Position numbers and translations under genes: made by a program. Shown here piece by piece: positions 8,709 to 17,629 of a stretch of 59,191 nt of DNA (within the stretch, counting starts at the first letter, position 1; every line of letters starts with the position of its first letter). The notes beneath the pieces were generated by a model. It saw only the letters and a program-made list of their open reading frames with translations, made no database searches and had not been told where the DNA came from. Origin of the DNA: an uncultured beta proteobacterium (GTDB taxonomy: Bacteria; Pseudomonadota; Gammaproteobacteria; Burkholderiales; SG8-39); assembly GCA_902826155.1 (NCBI GenBank), contig CADEDU010000041.1, positions 1 to 59,191 on the forward strand. Reading direction: 5' to 3'.

Positions 8709-9386
8709 TCACACGTAGTCGTCGCCTCCCGTGTCGATGTCTTCCGCAGAGAAATCGTTGTAGCTGTTCTGTTCACCGGCTGCCGCGTACGTATCGGGCG
8801 CATAGCTGCCTTCGGCGAGCGAACTGTCGCCGGCAGGGGCCGCCGCGGCGGTGTTCGATCCGGCGTTGTTGTTATTGAGCAGGTGCTGAATCCCCTGGAA
8901 CAGGAACGCACCGCCCACAACGCCGGCGGCGGTTGCTGCCATCGCGGGTAGGAACCCGCCTCCCATGCCACGTGCCGCCGGCGCGGCCGCTTGCACCGGG
9001 GTTGCTCGATTCGCAGCGAGCCCGGAGACCGGGTTCGGCGCGAGCGGCCTGCCCGTCACGGAAACATCGGCGCCAGAGGGCGTACCGAACGCACTCGCGG
9101 GCGCGGTTGCCTGTCTTCCCCAACCTCCGCCGCTGAGAAAGCTGTTTGTGGCCTGGGCTGGAGCCGGTGCAGCGAGCTTGCTTTCCAGCTCGGCGATACG
9201 GGCCTGCGCAGCCTGCAGCGCCTGATCCTGCAGCAGCGCGCGTTGTACGAGCAGATACGCGGCGTCTGGTTGCTGCGACACCGCGCTCGCGATCTGCGCC
9301 TCGGCGTCGCGGTCCTTGTTGACGCCGCGCACTTGCACCAGCGAATCGAGGAAAGACTGCAACAGTTGAGCTTCCTGGGCGTTCAT
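8709..9386 (-). CDS. DUF2076 domain-containing protein
   Basis: This protein of about 225 residues matches the DUF2076 family. It has an N-terminal helical part (NAQEAQLLQSFLDSL, then a coiled-coil-like ARIAELESKL). A low-complexity Ala/Pro-rich middle follows, with a GGFLPAMAATAAGVVGGAFLF hydrophobic segment and an acidic tail ending GGDDYV. Members are described as putative periplasmic or envelope sensor-like proteins without known function. The start at 9386 is preferred: TTGGAG lies upstream, while a start at 9434 adds 16 unlikely residues. Confidence 0.82.
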   Translation of the reverse strand: MNAQEAQLLQSFLDSLVQVRGVNKDRDAEAQIASAVSQQPDAAYLLVQRALLQDQALQAAQARIAELESKLAAPAPAQATNSFLSGGGWGRQATAPASAFGTPSGADVSVTGRPLAPNPVSGLAANRATPVQAAAPAARGMGGGFLPAMAATAAGVVGGAFLFQGIQHLLNNNNAGSNTAAAAPAGDSSLAEGSYAPDTYAAAGEQNSYNDFSAEDIDTGGDDYV

Positions 9387-9600
9387 GAGCGGCTCCAATC
9401 CCGTGGCGGGATGCAAAGTAAGAATCGAAATCATGATGACATGGCACGCGTTCGACTGCCACGGTTTCCCGAAGTTTCAGTGGCATAGCGTCAGTAGAGG
9501 CACATCAGGGTCGCCGTCATGATTGCGGGGTGCGCTCACGGATTTGATATCGTCTCTGCTATTGCAGCGCTGCACGCGACACGGGCGTGACGAAAATCGC

Positions 9601-10665
9601 ATGGAATACGGCATCAACATCGCGCCCGGCGCCGACGCCTGGAAGCTGGCCAAGCGCGCCGAAGAACTGGGGTTCACGCACGCGTGGTTCTACGACACGC
9701 AGCTGCTGAACGCCGACGTGTTCGTGGTGATGGCCGCAGCAGCGATGGTAACGAGCCGGATCAAGCTGGCCACCGGCGTGCTGATTCCGTCGAATCGCAT
9801 CGCGCCCGTTACCGCCAGCGCGCTGGCCTCGCTCAACAAGCTCGCACCCGGACGCATCCATTGCGGCGTCGGCACGGGGTTCACCGCGCGTCGCACGATG
9901 GGGGCCGGCGCCATGCGCATGGCCGACGTGACCGAGTACATCCGCGTCGTGCAAGGCCTGCTCGCGCGTGACACGGTCACATTCGAGTTTGAAGGTGAGC
10001 GTCGCAAGGTCCGCTTCCTCAATCCGGATCTGAACCTCATCAACACCACCGATCCCATCGGCTTCAGCCTGAGCGCGTTCGGCACGCGCGGGCGTGAAGC
10101 GGTCGCCGAACTGGGCGTGGGCTGGATCATTCCGGTTCGCGATGCTGCGGGTGCGATCGAGCAACTGCGCGATCTGCAACAGGCGTGGCAGGCAAAGGGC
10201 CGCGCCGAGGCCGATCTCATCGCCACCGCGCATGCGGCGGGCTGCATCCTGGCCGAGGGTGAGCCCTACGACAGCCCGCGCGCGCTTGCCCAGGCGGGGC
10301 CGGTGCCGGCGATGGTGCTGCACGATCTGCTCGAAGCCCAGGAGCGCGGCAGTCTCGGCATCAAGACACCGCCGCTGCTGCAGCCGGCGCTCGAGGCTTA
10401 TCGCGCCATCTACGATCGCTACGAACCTGCCGACGCCCGCTACCTCGCGTTGCATCGTGGCCATCTGATGATCGTGCGGCCGGAGGAAGCCCCACTCATC
10501 AGCGCCGACATGATTCGCTCGATGAGCTTCACTGGCACGGCGCCGCAATTGCGCGATCGTGTGCGCGAACTGCGTGATGCGGGCTACACGCAGTTCAGCC
10601 CGCACATCCGATACGGGCAGCCGCAGATGCTGGAAGAGTGGGCCGATCTGCTGGCGAAGGTCTGA
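9601..10665 (+). CDS. Luciferase-like (LLM class) flavin/F420 oxidoreductase
   Basis: This 354-residue TIM-barrel protein belongs to the bacterial luciferase-like superfamily. Family features are the N-terminal GINIAPGADAWKLAKRAEELGFTHAW region, the IKLATGVLIPSNR strand-loop and the GRIHCGVGTGF segment. Members use FMN or coenzyme F420; which applies is not readable here. It stands alone between a DUF2076 gene on the other strand and an MFS transporter downstream. The ATG at 9601 fits the family N terminus; the ribosome site is weak. Confidence 0.87.
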   Translation: MEYGINIAPGADAWKLAKRAEELGFTHAWFYDTQLLNADVFVVMAAAAMVTSRIKLATGVLIPSNRIAPVTASALASLNKLAPGRIHCGVGTGFTARRTMGAGAMRMADVTEYIRVVQGLLARDTVTFEFEGERRKVRFLNPDLNLINTTDPIGFSLSAFGTRGREAVAELGVGWIIPVRDAAGAIEQLRDLQQAWQAKGRAEADLIATAHAAGCILAEGEPYDSPRALAQAGPVPAMVLHDLLEAQERGSLGIKTPPLLQPALEAYRAIYDRYEPADARYLALHRGHLMIVRPEEAPLISADMIRSMSFTGTAPQLRDRVRELRDAGYTQFSPHIRYGQPQMLEEWADLLAKV

Positions 10666-10776
10666 CTCGCACCAGGAGCGCACGCGACATCTTCTGCGCC
10701 ACGCCAGGTGAAGGCGGGCAGGTCGGGAAAGCGCAAGAACGCGGCAACGTCAGGAAAGCCGGGTCAACCGCCTGTA

Positions 10777-10800
10777 CCTTTGGGATAATCACCCCAAAGG
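10777..10800. promoter_or_regulatory. Inverted repeat overlapping a -10-like hexamer
   Basis: CCTTTGGG and CCCAAAGG form a perfect 8-bp inverted repeat around an 8-base loop, 71 bases ahead of the MFS gene. The loop contains GATAAT, a possible -10 element. It could be an operator covering a promoter or a leader hairpin. No T-tract follows, so it is not a typical terminator. Confidence 0.45.
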
Positions 10801-10871
10801 AGCGTTATCGAGCGTCGAGTCCTCATGGCTTGCGACCGCTGTCGCTTCGCATCCCGCTCGCATAACGAAGC

Positions 10872-12125
10872 ATGACGCAAGGTTCCCGCAAGATTTTCTA
10901 TGGTTGGCGCATCGTCGGCGCCGCATTCGGCCTGCAGTTCATGCAGGCCGCTTTCCTGCATCACGCGTTCGGCGCCTATGTGGCGGTGCTGCGCGAGAGC
11001 ATGGGTTGGAGCAAGACTGCGCTCTCGGCTGCTGCCGCGATTCAGCAGCTTGAGGGTGCGCTGCTCGGACCGATCCAGGGCTGGTTTCTCGACCGCTTCG
11101 GTTCGCGCGGCATGCTGCGTGTCGGCGTGGTCATGTTCGGACTGGGCATGATCATGTTCAGCCAGGTCGAGCAGCTCTGGACCTTCTACACCAGCTTCGT
11201 GGTGATCGCGCTCGGCGTGAGCCTGGCCGGACACTTTCCGCTCAACATCGCGATCGTCCACTGGTTCGAGCGGCGGCGTGCGCGTGCGCTCTCGGTCATC
11301 ACGCTCGGCTTCGCCACCGGCGGCATGATGGTGCCGATCATCGCGTGGTCGCTGGTGGCGTTCGGCTGGCGGGTCACAGCATTCGCCTCCGGAGTGATCG
11401 TTCTGGTGGCGGGCTGGCCGCTGGCGGGAATGATCCGCGACCGACCGCGCGATGTCGGTGAAGTGCCCGACGGCGAAATGCGCGGCGTGGCACTCGAAGA
11501 CGCGGTCCAAACCAGATCGACCGAACGGCAAGCCGAGTTCACTGCCATGCAGGCGATGCGCACATCGGCGTTCTGGTTCATCTCGTTCGGCCACGGCTTT
11601 GCGATGCTGGTGATCGGTGCGGTCAACGTGCACGCGATTACCCACATGAAAGAGGGTCTTGGCTACACCGTGGGCGAGGCCGCGCTGGTGATCAGCCTGC
11701 AAACCGGCTGCCAGGTCGCGGGCATCCTCCTTGGCTGGGTGCTCGGCGATCGGTTCGAGAAGCGCCTGATCGCCGCGTTCTGCATGTTCGCGCACATGAT
11801 CGGGCTGCTCCTACTCACCTATGCGACATCGATGTCGATGCTGGTGGCGTTCGCGGTGCTCAACGGCTTGGCCTGGGGCGTGCGCGGCCCGTTCATGCAG
11901 GCGATGCGCGCCGACTACTTCGGCCTGAAGTCTATCGGCATGATCATCGGCATCTCGTCGATCATCGTGGTGCTGGGCAATGTGGGCGGGCCGATGTACG
12001 CGGGCCTGGCCGCCGACGCCACCGGCAACTACAAGCTCGGCTTCACCACGCTCGCGCTGCTGGCCGGGATGGGCTCGGTGTTCTTCTGGTTCGCGCGCAA
12101 ACCCGCACTCGAGGCGCGGCGGTAG
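10872..12125 (+). CDS. MFS transporter
   Basis: This is a 417-residue major facilitator superfamily permease with about 12 membrane helices. The loop after helix 2 reads GWFLDRFGSRGM, the classical MFS motif A position, and a second copy-like loop GDRFEKRLI occurs in the C-terminal half. It resembles the oxalate/formate antiporter or monocarboxylate branch, which is common beside catabolic genes of Burkholderiales, but no substrate residue can be assigned. An inverted repeat lies upstream. Confidence 0.9.
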   Translation: MTQGSRKIFYGWRIVGAAFGLQFMQAAFLHHAFGAYVAVLRESMGWSKTALSAAAAIQQLEGALLGPIQGWFLDRFGSRGMLRVGVVMFGLGMIMFSQVEQLWTFYTSFVVIALGVSLAGHFPLNIAIVHWFERRRARALSVITLGFATGGMMVPIIAWSLVAFGWRVTAFASGVIVLVAGWPLAGMIRDRPRDVGEVPDGEMRGVALEDAVQTRSTERQAEFTAMQAMRTSAFWFISFGHGFAMLVIGAVNVHAITHMKEGLGYTVGEAALVISLQTGCQVAGILLGWVLGDRFEKRLIAAFCMFAHMIGLLLLTYATSMSMLVAFAVLNGLAWGVRGPFMQAMRADYFGLKSIGMIIGISSIIVVLGNVGGPMYAGLAADATGNYKLGFTTLALLAGMGSVFFWFARKPALEARR

Positions 12126-12136
12126 CGCAGGCGACG

Positions 12137-12589
12137 TTACTCATGCCGCGCCGGTGGCGCGAAGTCGCCGTGGATCTCGTTGCGCAACAGTTCCGCACGC
12201 GCCGCGAAGAACGCAGCGTCGGCGGGCGACTGCGTCCAGCCTTCGCGCCCGCGCCAGGCGGCGTGATGGGCGCGCATGTCATCGCCGTAGCGCACGCGAA
12301 ACAACAAGGTGCGCTGCGGACCGTTGATGTATTCGTGCAGCTCGCCACGCGGATGCACCACGAACGACCCCGGAACGACGTCGATCGTGCGCTCCGGCGT
12401 GCGCATGCGGCCGCCGCCTTCGAAGCAGAAGTAGATCTCCGTGGCGTTCGGATGGCAGTGATACGGGCTGATCTGACCGGGCTCCCAGCAGGCGACGGTG
12501 ACGTCTCCGGCATCGACCTTGCCCAGAATCTTCTCCACGTGCCGGGCAGGATTCCACACCTGTTCATGCTGCAGGCTGAACACCAGCAT
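12137..12589 (-). CDS. Cupin domain protein
   Basis: This 150-residue protein is a single-domain cupin. Motif 1 is YHCHPNATEIYFCFEGGG, giving His-x-His and Glu metal ligands, and motif 2 is PGSFVVHPRGELHEYING, giving the last His. It should bind a divalent metal and may be a small dioxygenase, isomerase or binding protein. It converges with the MFS gene (11-base gap) and is divergent from the hydroxyacid dehydrogenase. No specific reaction can be claimed. Confidence 0.87.
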   Translation of the reverse strand: MLVFSLQHEQVWNPARHVEKILGKVDAGDVTVACWEPGQISPYHCHPNATEIYFCFEGGGRMRTPERTIDVVPGSFVVHPRGELHEYINGPQRTLLFRVRYGDDMRAHHAAWRGREGWTQSPADAAFFAARAELLRNEIHGDFAPPARHE

Positions 12590-12736
12590 TGCCTTCCCCT
12601 TTTGCTGTATCGATCGCGTCGGTTCGAATGGCCGTCGGTTGCCGCATCTGGCGCGCGACTGCCTCGAATTTCATTCTAATCGCTACACTCTGGCCTGCGT
12701 GATGGTGATGACACCGCGCGAACCGGGAGCAATCCG

Positions 12737-13780
12737 ATGAAACAACTGTTCTATGTCCAGCCGCTGCCGAACCAGGCGTTCCTCGATGTGCTCAGCCGGC
12801 GCAGTGACGTCAAAGCCGTGGAGTTGAAGCGCGACGCATCGGCGCAAGACATCGCCTCGGTGCTGGAGTCGTCGGTGGCGTATCAGATCGGCTCGATGCG
12901 CGATGAGCTCGCACCTGGCTTTCGCGCCGATGCAGCGCTATTGAAGAAGGCACCTCGGCTGCTTGCGGTGTCGACGCATGGTGCAGGCTTCGACACCGTC
13001 GACGTCGACGCATGCACCGAGGCAGGTGTGCTCGCCGTGAATCAGGCGGGCGGCAACGCCGAGGCGGTGGCCGAGCATGTGCTGGCGATGATGCTGTGCC
13101 TGACCAAGCGCATCGGCGAGACCGATCGGTTCATGCGTCGCCAGAACGGCATTCCGCGCGCGCAGTACATCGGCAACAACGTGCTAGGCAAGACCCTCGG
13201 CATCATCGGTGTCGGCCATGTGGGCTCGCGTGTCGCCGAGTTGTGCCGCGGCGCGTTCAGGATGCGCGTGCTCGGGTTCGATCCGTATCTTTCCGCAGAG
13301 CAGCTATCAGGCAAAGGCGTGGAGAAGGCCGCATTGGATGATCTTCTGCGGCAATCCGACTACGTGTCGGTCAACTGCCCGCTCACCGCCGAAACGCGTG
13401 GACTGATGGGCGCGCGCCAGTTCGAGTTGATGCAGAAGCACGCCTATCTTGTGACGACCGCGCGCGGCAGCATTACCGACGAAGATGCGCTGGTGCAGGC
13501 GTTGCGCGACAAACGCATTGCCGGTGCGGGCCTGGACGTGTGGGAACAGGAGCCGCCGCCCGCTTCGCACCCGCTGATGCAGTTCGACAACGTGCTGGTG
13601 AGTCCGCATACCGCAGGCGTGACGGTGGAGTCGCGCCGCAATATCGCCACGATCGGTGCCGAGCAGTTGCTGGCGATCCTCGATGGCAAGCGTCCGCAGC
13701 GACTGCTCAATCCGCAGGTGTGGCCGGCCTATGTGAAGCGCTTCGAAAAAATCGTAGGCTCCAAACCCGAAGGAGCGTAG
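12737..13780 (+). CDS. D-2-hydroxyacid dehydrogenase family protein
   Basis: This 347-residue enzyme belongs to the NAD(P)-dependent D-isomer 2-hydroxyacid dehydrogenase family. The Rossmann motif GIIGVGHVGSRVAELC lies mid-sequence. The catalytic set is Arg in TTARGSI, Glu in WEQEPP and His in SPHTAG. It likely interconverts a 2-keto acid and a D-2-hydroxy acid (phosphoglycerate, glycerate, glyoxylate or phenylpyruvate-like). It is divergent from the cupin gene with 147 bases between them, where promoters for both should lie. GGGAG precedes the ATG. Confidence 0.9.
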   Translation: MKQLFYVQPLPNQAFLDVLSRRSDVKAVELKRDASAQDIASVLESSVAYQIGSMRDELAPGFRADAALLKKAPRLLAVSTHGAGFDTVDVDACTEAGVLAVNQAGGNAEAVAEHVLAMMLCLTKRIGETDRFMRRQNGIPRAQYIGNNVLGKTLGIIGVGHVGSRVAELCRGAFRMRVLGFDPYLSAEQLSGKGVEKAALDDLLRQSDYVSVNCPLTAETRGLMGARQFELMQKHAYLVTTARGSITDEDALVQALRDKRIAGAGLDVWEQEPPPASHPLMQFDNVLVSPHTAGVTVESRRNIATIGAEQLLAILDGKRPQRLLNPQVWPAYVKRFEKIVGSKPEGA

Positions 13781-13816
13781 GACGCAGAGTCGCGGCTCGG
13801 GGGAGCGCGGCACAGG

Positions 13817-14302
13817 TCAGGACAGCATAGCAACGCCGCGCTCTTCCTGCGCTACCCGCTTGATGTAGAGCTGGAACTCGGGGTCTTCGCCCCGCAGCAG
13901 CAGCGGCATGGAGTAGAAGAAGTCGTCGCGGCGGCACCACTCACGCATGTAGTCGTCCCACGAATTCCAGCGGCGCCGCTCGGTCGGCGTCATCTCGTCC
14001 TTGTAGGCCACAAGGTAGGCCCGTTCGAACAGGCTGGTGAGCATCTCGAAGATCACCAGCATGCGTTCCTTCTGTTCCTGCGTCGGTTCGGGAAGCGCTT
14101 CATTGGTGCGCAACTGCAGGTCGGCGTTCTCGAGCACGATCTTCAGGAAGTCGTTGTAGGCGTTGCTCAGCAGCTGGTACGCCTCTTCCTCCTCGTTTTC
14201 GCGCTCCTTACGCTGCTCGTACAGGAAAGCACCGATCGCGAACGGCAGGCCCACCACCGTCACGACATAGCTGGCGATTTCGAACAGGTCGCGCACTGAC
14301 AT
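13817..14302 (-). CDS. Small membrane-anchored protein of unknown function
   Basis: I do not recognise this 161-residue protein. One N-terminal membrane helix (about ASYVVTVVGLPFAIGAFLY) is followed by a charged region QRKERENEEEEAYQLL and a helical cytosolic domain with many Trp, Arg and Glu residues. The ATG at 14302 is one base past the stop of the enoyl-CoA hydratase, so it should be translated from the same message. An upstream in-frame start at 14338 would overlap that gene. The link to the hydratase/Mo-hydroxylase operon is positional only. Confidence 0.72.
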   Translation of the reverse strand: MSVRDLFEIASYVVTVVGLPFAIGAFLYEQRKERENEEEEAYQLLSNAYNDFLKIVLENADLQLRTNEALPEPTQEQKERMLVIFEMLTSLFERAYLVAYKDEMTPTERRRWNSWDDYMREWCRRDDFFYSMPLLLRGEDPEFQLYIKRVAQEERGVAMLS

Positions 14303-14303
14303 T

Positions 14304-15116
14304 TCACTTGCGCGCCCAGCCGGGTGCGCGCTTGGCAAGAAACGCCGCTACGCCTTCGGCGCCTTCGTCGCCGCGCAGACTTTGCGCGAAACGCTCGGCG
14401 GCCATGTCCAGGTGCGCATCGAGCGGCAAGGTGCCGATTGCCAGAAACACTTCCTTGGTGAGACGGTTGGCGTCCGGCGCGCAGCGGAGCACGCCGGTAA
14501 CCAGCTGCGAAATGGCGGCGTCGAGCGCCGCACTGTCGGCGACCAGCTTGTGCACCAGCCCGATTCGATGGGCTTCGGTACCGTCAATGCGCTCGCCGCT
14601 GAGCGACAGGTGACGAGAACGCGATACACCGATCCGTTCGGCCACGAACGGCGAGATCTGTGCGGGCACGACACCGAGCGTGGTTTCGGTCATGCCGAAC
14701 CGAGCGTCGGTGGTGGCGAGCGTGACGTCGGCGATGCAGGCCAACCCCATTCCACCGCCGAGCGCCGCGCCTTCGACGGCCGTGACGATCGCCATCGGCA
14801 GCCTCCGAATGCGCGCGAACAGCGCACCACTTTGCCGATTGCCCTGTGCGATCGGGTCCGGCTGCCCCGGCGTGCGTTCGCTCCTGCGATGCACATCGAA
14901 GTCGGCGATGTTGCCCCCGGCACAGAAGGTTCCGCCAGCCCCGCGCAACACCACGACGCGGGCGCGTTGCTCGCGTTCGAGCTGATCAGTCAGCGCGGTT
15001 AAATCGCGCATCATGGCGCGGCTCAGCGCGTTGCGCGTCTGGGGTTGATTGAGCATGACGTGGACCACTTCGCCGTCGTGGTCGGTGCGCACAAGCAGCG
15101 TTTCGTTGGCGTTCAT
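14304..15116 (-). CDS. Enoyl-CoA hydratase/isomerase (crotonase) family protein
   Basis: This 270-residue protein is a crotonase-fold enzyme acting on an acyl-CoA. Oxyanion-hole segments are the NALSRAMMRDL / GAGGTFCAGGNIADF region and EGAALGGGMGLACIADVTLAT. The ATG overlaps the stop of the Mo-hydroxylase gene as ATGA (15113-15116), so the two are translationally coupled. That coupling suggests the hydroxylase and hydratase act in one pathway. The reaction could be hydration, isomerisation or C-C cleavage; the key acid residues do not settle which. Confidence 0.9.
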   Translation of the reverse strand: MNANETLLVRTDHDGEVVHVMLNQPQTRNALSRAMMRDLTALTDQLEREQRARVVVLRGAGGTFCAGGNIADFDVHRRSERTPGQPDPIAQGNRQSGALFARIRRLPMAIVTAVEGAALGGGMGLACIADVTLATTDARFGMTETTLGVVPAQISPFVAERIGVSRSRHLSLSGERIDGTEAHRIGLVHKLVADSAALDAAISQLVTGVLRCAPDANRLTKEVFLAIGTLPLDAHLDMAAERFAQSLRGDEGAEGVAAFLAKRAPGWARK

Positions 15117-17461
15117 CGTTCTTTCCCGGCGTGGATGTGCCGCCAGAGCGAATTCGGACTGAGCGGAATCTCGTTCAGTTCGATCCCGTGTGCCGGCAGG
15201 TCGAGTGCATTCTCGATCGCTTGCGCAAACAGCGGGCCCACCGGTATCGCGCCTGCTTCTCCGGCGCCCTTCATGCCGAGCGGATTAAGCGGGGAGGGCG
15301 TCACCGTGTGCGCGGTCTCCACGCGCGGCACGACCGTGGAACTGGGCAAGAGGTAATCGGCGAACGAACCGCTGAGCAGCTGACCCGACCGATCGAACAC
15401 GAGCTTCTCGTAGAACGCATTGCCGATGCCTTGCGCCACGCCGCCCAGGATCTGGCCTTCGAGGATGAGCGGATTGATCACCGTGCCGCAATCGTGCACC
15501 ACCACGTACTTGTCGATCGTCACGTCGCAGGTGTCGCGGTCGACGGTCACGATCATGGCGTGTACGCCGCTCGCGGTCGCGCCGTGTGAGGGGCCGAAAT
15601 AGCGAGTCGCCTCCAGACCGGGCTCGGTGCCGGGTTTCACCGCACCGCGCATCGGATTGGCAAGATTCGCCAGCGCGCCGAGCTTGATCGACTTGCCAGG
15701 CACTCCGACGACTGACACGGTGCCATTGGCCAGTTCCAGATCCTGTTCGGCGCATTCGAAATGCTCGGCGGCCGTGTCGAAGATCCGCTGGCGCACCACC
15801 TGGGCCGCTTCGTCGATGGCGGTGCCTGCGACCACCGCACCGCGACTGGCAAAGGTGCCGGCGCCCCAGTAGAACTGATCGGTGTCTCCGGTGATGACTT
15901 CGACGTCGCGTACGTTAACGCCGAGCCGATCGGCGACGATCTGCGCGAAGCTGGTGTAATGGCCCTGACCTTGCGTGCCGATGCCGGTGAGCACGCTGAC
16001 TTTGCCGCTCGCCTGCACCTGCACCTTCGCGCCTTCATAGGGGCCGATGCCGGTGCCTTCGACGTAACTCACCACACCGATGCCCACGTGCTTTCCGGCC
16101 GCCCGCAGCCTGGGCTGTACCTCGCGCACGAAGCGCTCGTAGTCGATCAATTCCAGCGCCTTGGCGAGGATCGGTGCGTAGTTGCCGCTGTCGTACTCCA
16201 GTGCAGTGAAGTCCTGATAGATCAACCCGATCTTGTATGGGAAGGCATCGGGCCCGATCAGATTGCGGCGACGGATCTCGGCGCGATCGATCCCCAGCTG
16301 CTGCGCGGCCAGGTCGAGCAGCCGCTCGATCACGAACACGCCGTGCTGCCGTCCCGCGCCGCGATAGGGCGTCACGATCGGCAGATTGGTGAATACCGCG
16401 GTGAACGTGCTGTCGTAATTGGGAATGTCGTAGATGCCAAGCAGGGTGCACTGACTGTTGATCGGCACCGTGAGGCCGTACGGGTCGTACGCTCCGGTGT
16501 CGTGCAGGAACGTGTCTTGCACGCCGAGGATCTTGCCGTTCGCATCGAGGGCGATCTCGGCGTCGTGGATCTGGGTACGCTCGTGCGTGGTTGCGAGGAA
16601 ATGTTCGGCGCGATCTTCGATCCACTTCACCGGTTGGCCGAGTCGCATCGCCGCCCACGGAATCACCGTCTCTTCGGGGTAGAACATCATGATCTTCGGC
16701 CCGAATCCGCCGCCGATGAACGGCGCGACGACGCGCACCTGGCGTTCGCTCAAGCCGAGCATCGCCGCCAGACCGTTGCGGATGAACACCGGCGCCTGCG
16801 TGGTATCCCATACCGTCAAGCGTTCAGCGATCGCATCCCATTGCGCGACCACCCCGCGCGTCTCGATCGGCGCCGAGCAACCGTGGTCGTAGACGAACCG
16901 ACGCTTGATGCGCAGGTGAGCTTGCCTGGCAGCCTGCCCATAGTTGCCGCGCGCTTGATGTACACGTGCGGCAACGTTGTCGGTGACGTCGGCGTGGACC
17001 ACTTCACCACGCGAGCGTGTGGCCTGCTCCAGATCGATGACCGGATCGAGCGGCTCGTACTCCACCTGGACCGCGGCGGCCGCATCCTCGGCGAGGTAGC
17101 GTGAACGGGCGATGATCACCGCCACCGGCTCGCCTGCATGGCGTGCCTTGTCTTTCGCCAGCGGCACCTGCGTGCGTTCGTTGAACACGCTGCCTTCGAT
17201 CGGTGGCGGCGGCACCAGCAGCGGGCCGGGCTGCCAGTAGTCGCCGAGATCCGCGGCGGTGTAGATGGCCACCACACCCGGGCACGCACGCGCGGCGTCG
17301 ACATCGATGGCGCGGATCCGCGCATGGGCATGCGGACTGCGCACGAACGTCGCGTGCAGCATGCCCGGCAGATCGACGTCGTCGATGAACAGCGCCTTGC
17401 CGGTCAGCAGGCGCGAATCTTCACTGCGAGGGATCGGCGCGCCGAAGTATCGAATGCTCAT
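15113..17461 (-). CDS. Molybdenum hydroxylase large subunit (xanthine dehydrogenase/CoxL family), copy 1
   Basis: This 782-residue protein carries the molybdopterin-binding part of the xanthine oxidase superfamily. Markers are the N-terminal APIPRSEDSRLLTGKALF, GGGFGPK (about 250-256), the loop PYRGAGR (365-371), GQGHYTSFAQI and the catalytic Glu735 in KGAGE. It should hydroxylate a heteroaromatic ring or aldehyde using water, with electrons leaving through [2Fe-2S] and FAD subunits. Neither partner gene is nearby. YRGAGR in place of the Cys-containing AYxCSFR loop argues against true CO dehydrogenase. Start 17461 is preferred for the family N terminus; no clear ribosome site supports it, and upstream starts exist at 17500 and 17554. 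Confidence 0.92.
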   Translation of the reverse strand: MSIRYFGAPIPRSEDSRLLTGKALFIDDVDLPGMLHATFVRSPHAHARIRAIDVDAARACPGVVAIYTAADLGDYWQPGPLLVPPPPIEGSVFNERTQVPLAKDKARHAGEPVAVIIARSRYLAEDAAAAVQVEYEPLDPVIDLEQATRSRGEVVHADVTDNVAARVHQARGNYGQAARQAHLRIKRRFVYDHGCSAPIETRGVVAQWDAIAERLTVWDTTQAPVFIRNGLAAMLGLSERQVRVVAPFIGGGFGPKIMMFYPEETVIPWAAMRLGQPVKWIEDRAEHFLATTHERTQIHDAEIALDANGKILGVQDTFLHDTGAYDPYGLTVPINSQCTLLGIYDIPNYDSTFTAVFTNLPIVTPYRGAGRQHGVFVIERLLDLAAQQLGIDRAEIRRRNLIGPDAFPYKIGLIYQDFTALEYDSGNYAPILAKALELIDYERFVREVQPRLRAAGKHVGIGVVSYVEGTGIGPYEGAKVQVQASGKVSVLTGIGTQGQGHYTSFAQIVADRLGVNVRDVEVITGDTDQFYWGAGTFASRGAVVAGTAIDEAAQVVRQRIFDTAAEHFECAEQDLELANGTVSVVGVPGKSIKLGALANLANPMRGAVKPGTEPGLEATRYFGPSHGATASGVHAMIVTVDRDTCDVTIDKYVVVHDCGTVINPLILEGQILGGVAQGIGNAFYEKLVFDRSGQLLSGSFADYLLPSSTVVPRVETAHTVTPSPLNPLGMKGAGEAGAIPVGPLFAQAIENALDLPAHGIELNEIPLSPNSLWRHIHAGKER

Positions 17462-17629
17462 CGTGGTGCGGGGGGAGTCAGGCTGAATGCCGAGCGCCAT
17501 TGCGCATGGCTTTTGCCGGCGCGTCAAGGGGCGCGCGGGGCTGTGTCGCCTCACCGTGCGTTTTCCCGACGCTGGCGTTCACGGTACAGTCGATGGTCGC
17601 TCCAAGAACAATCCCTCCGGGAGAAAGCC

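Noticed and set aside
15113..17461. Aerobic CO dehydrogenase CoxL
   Set aside because: The active-site loop is YRGAGR, without the Cys of form I enzymes, and coxM/coxS are missing.
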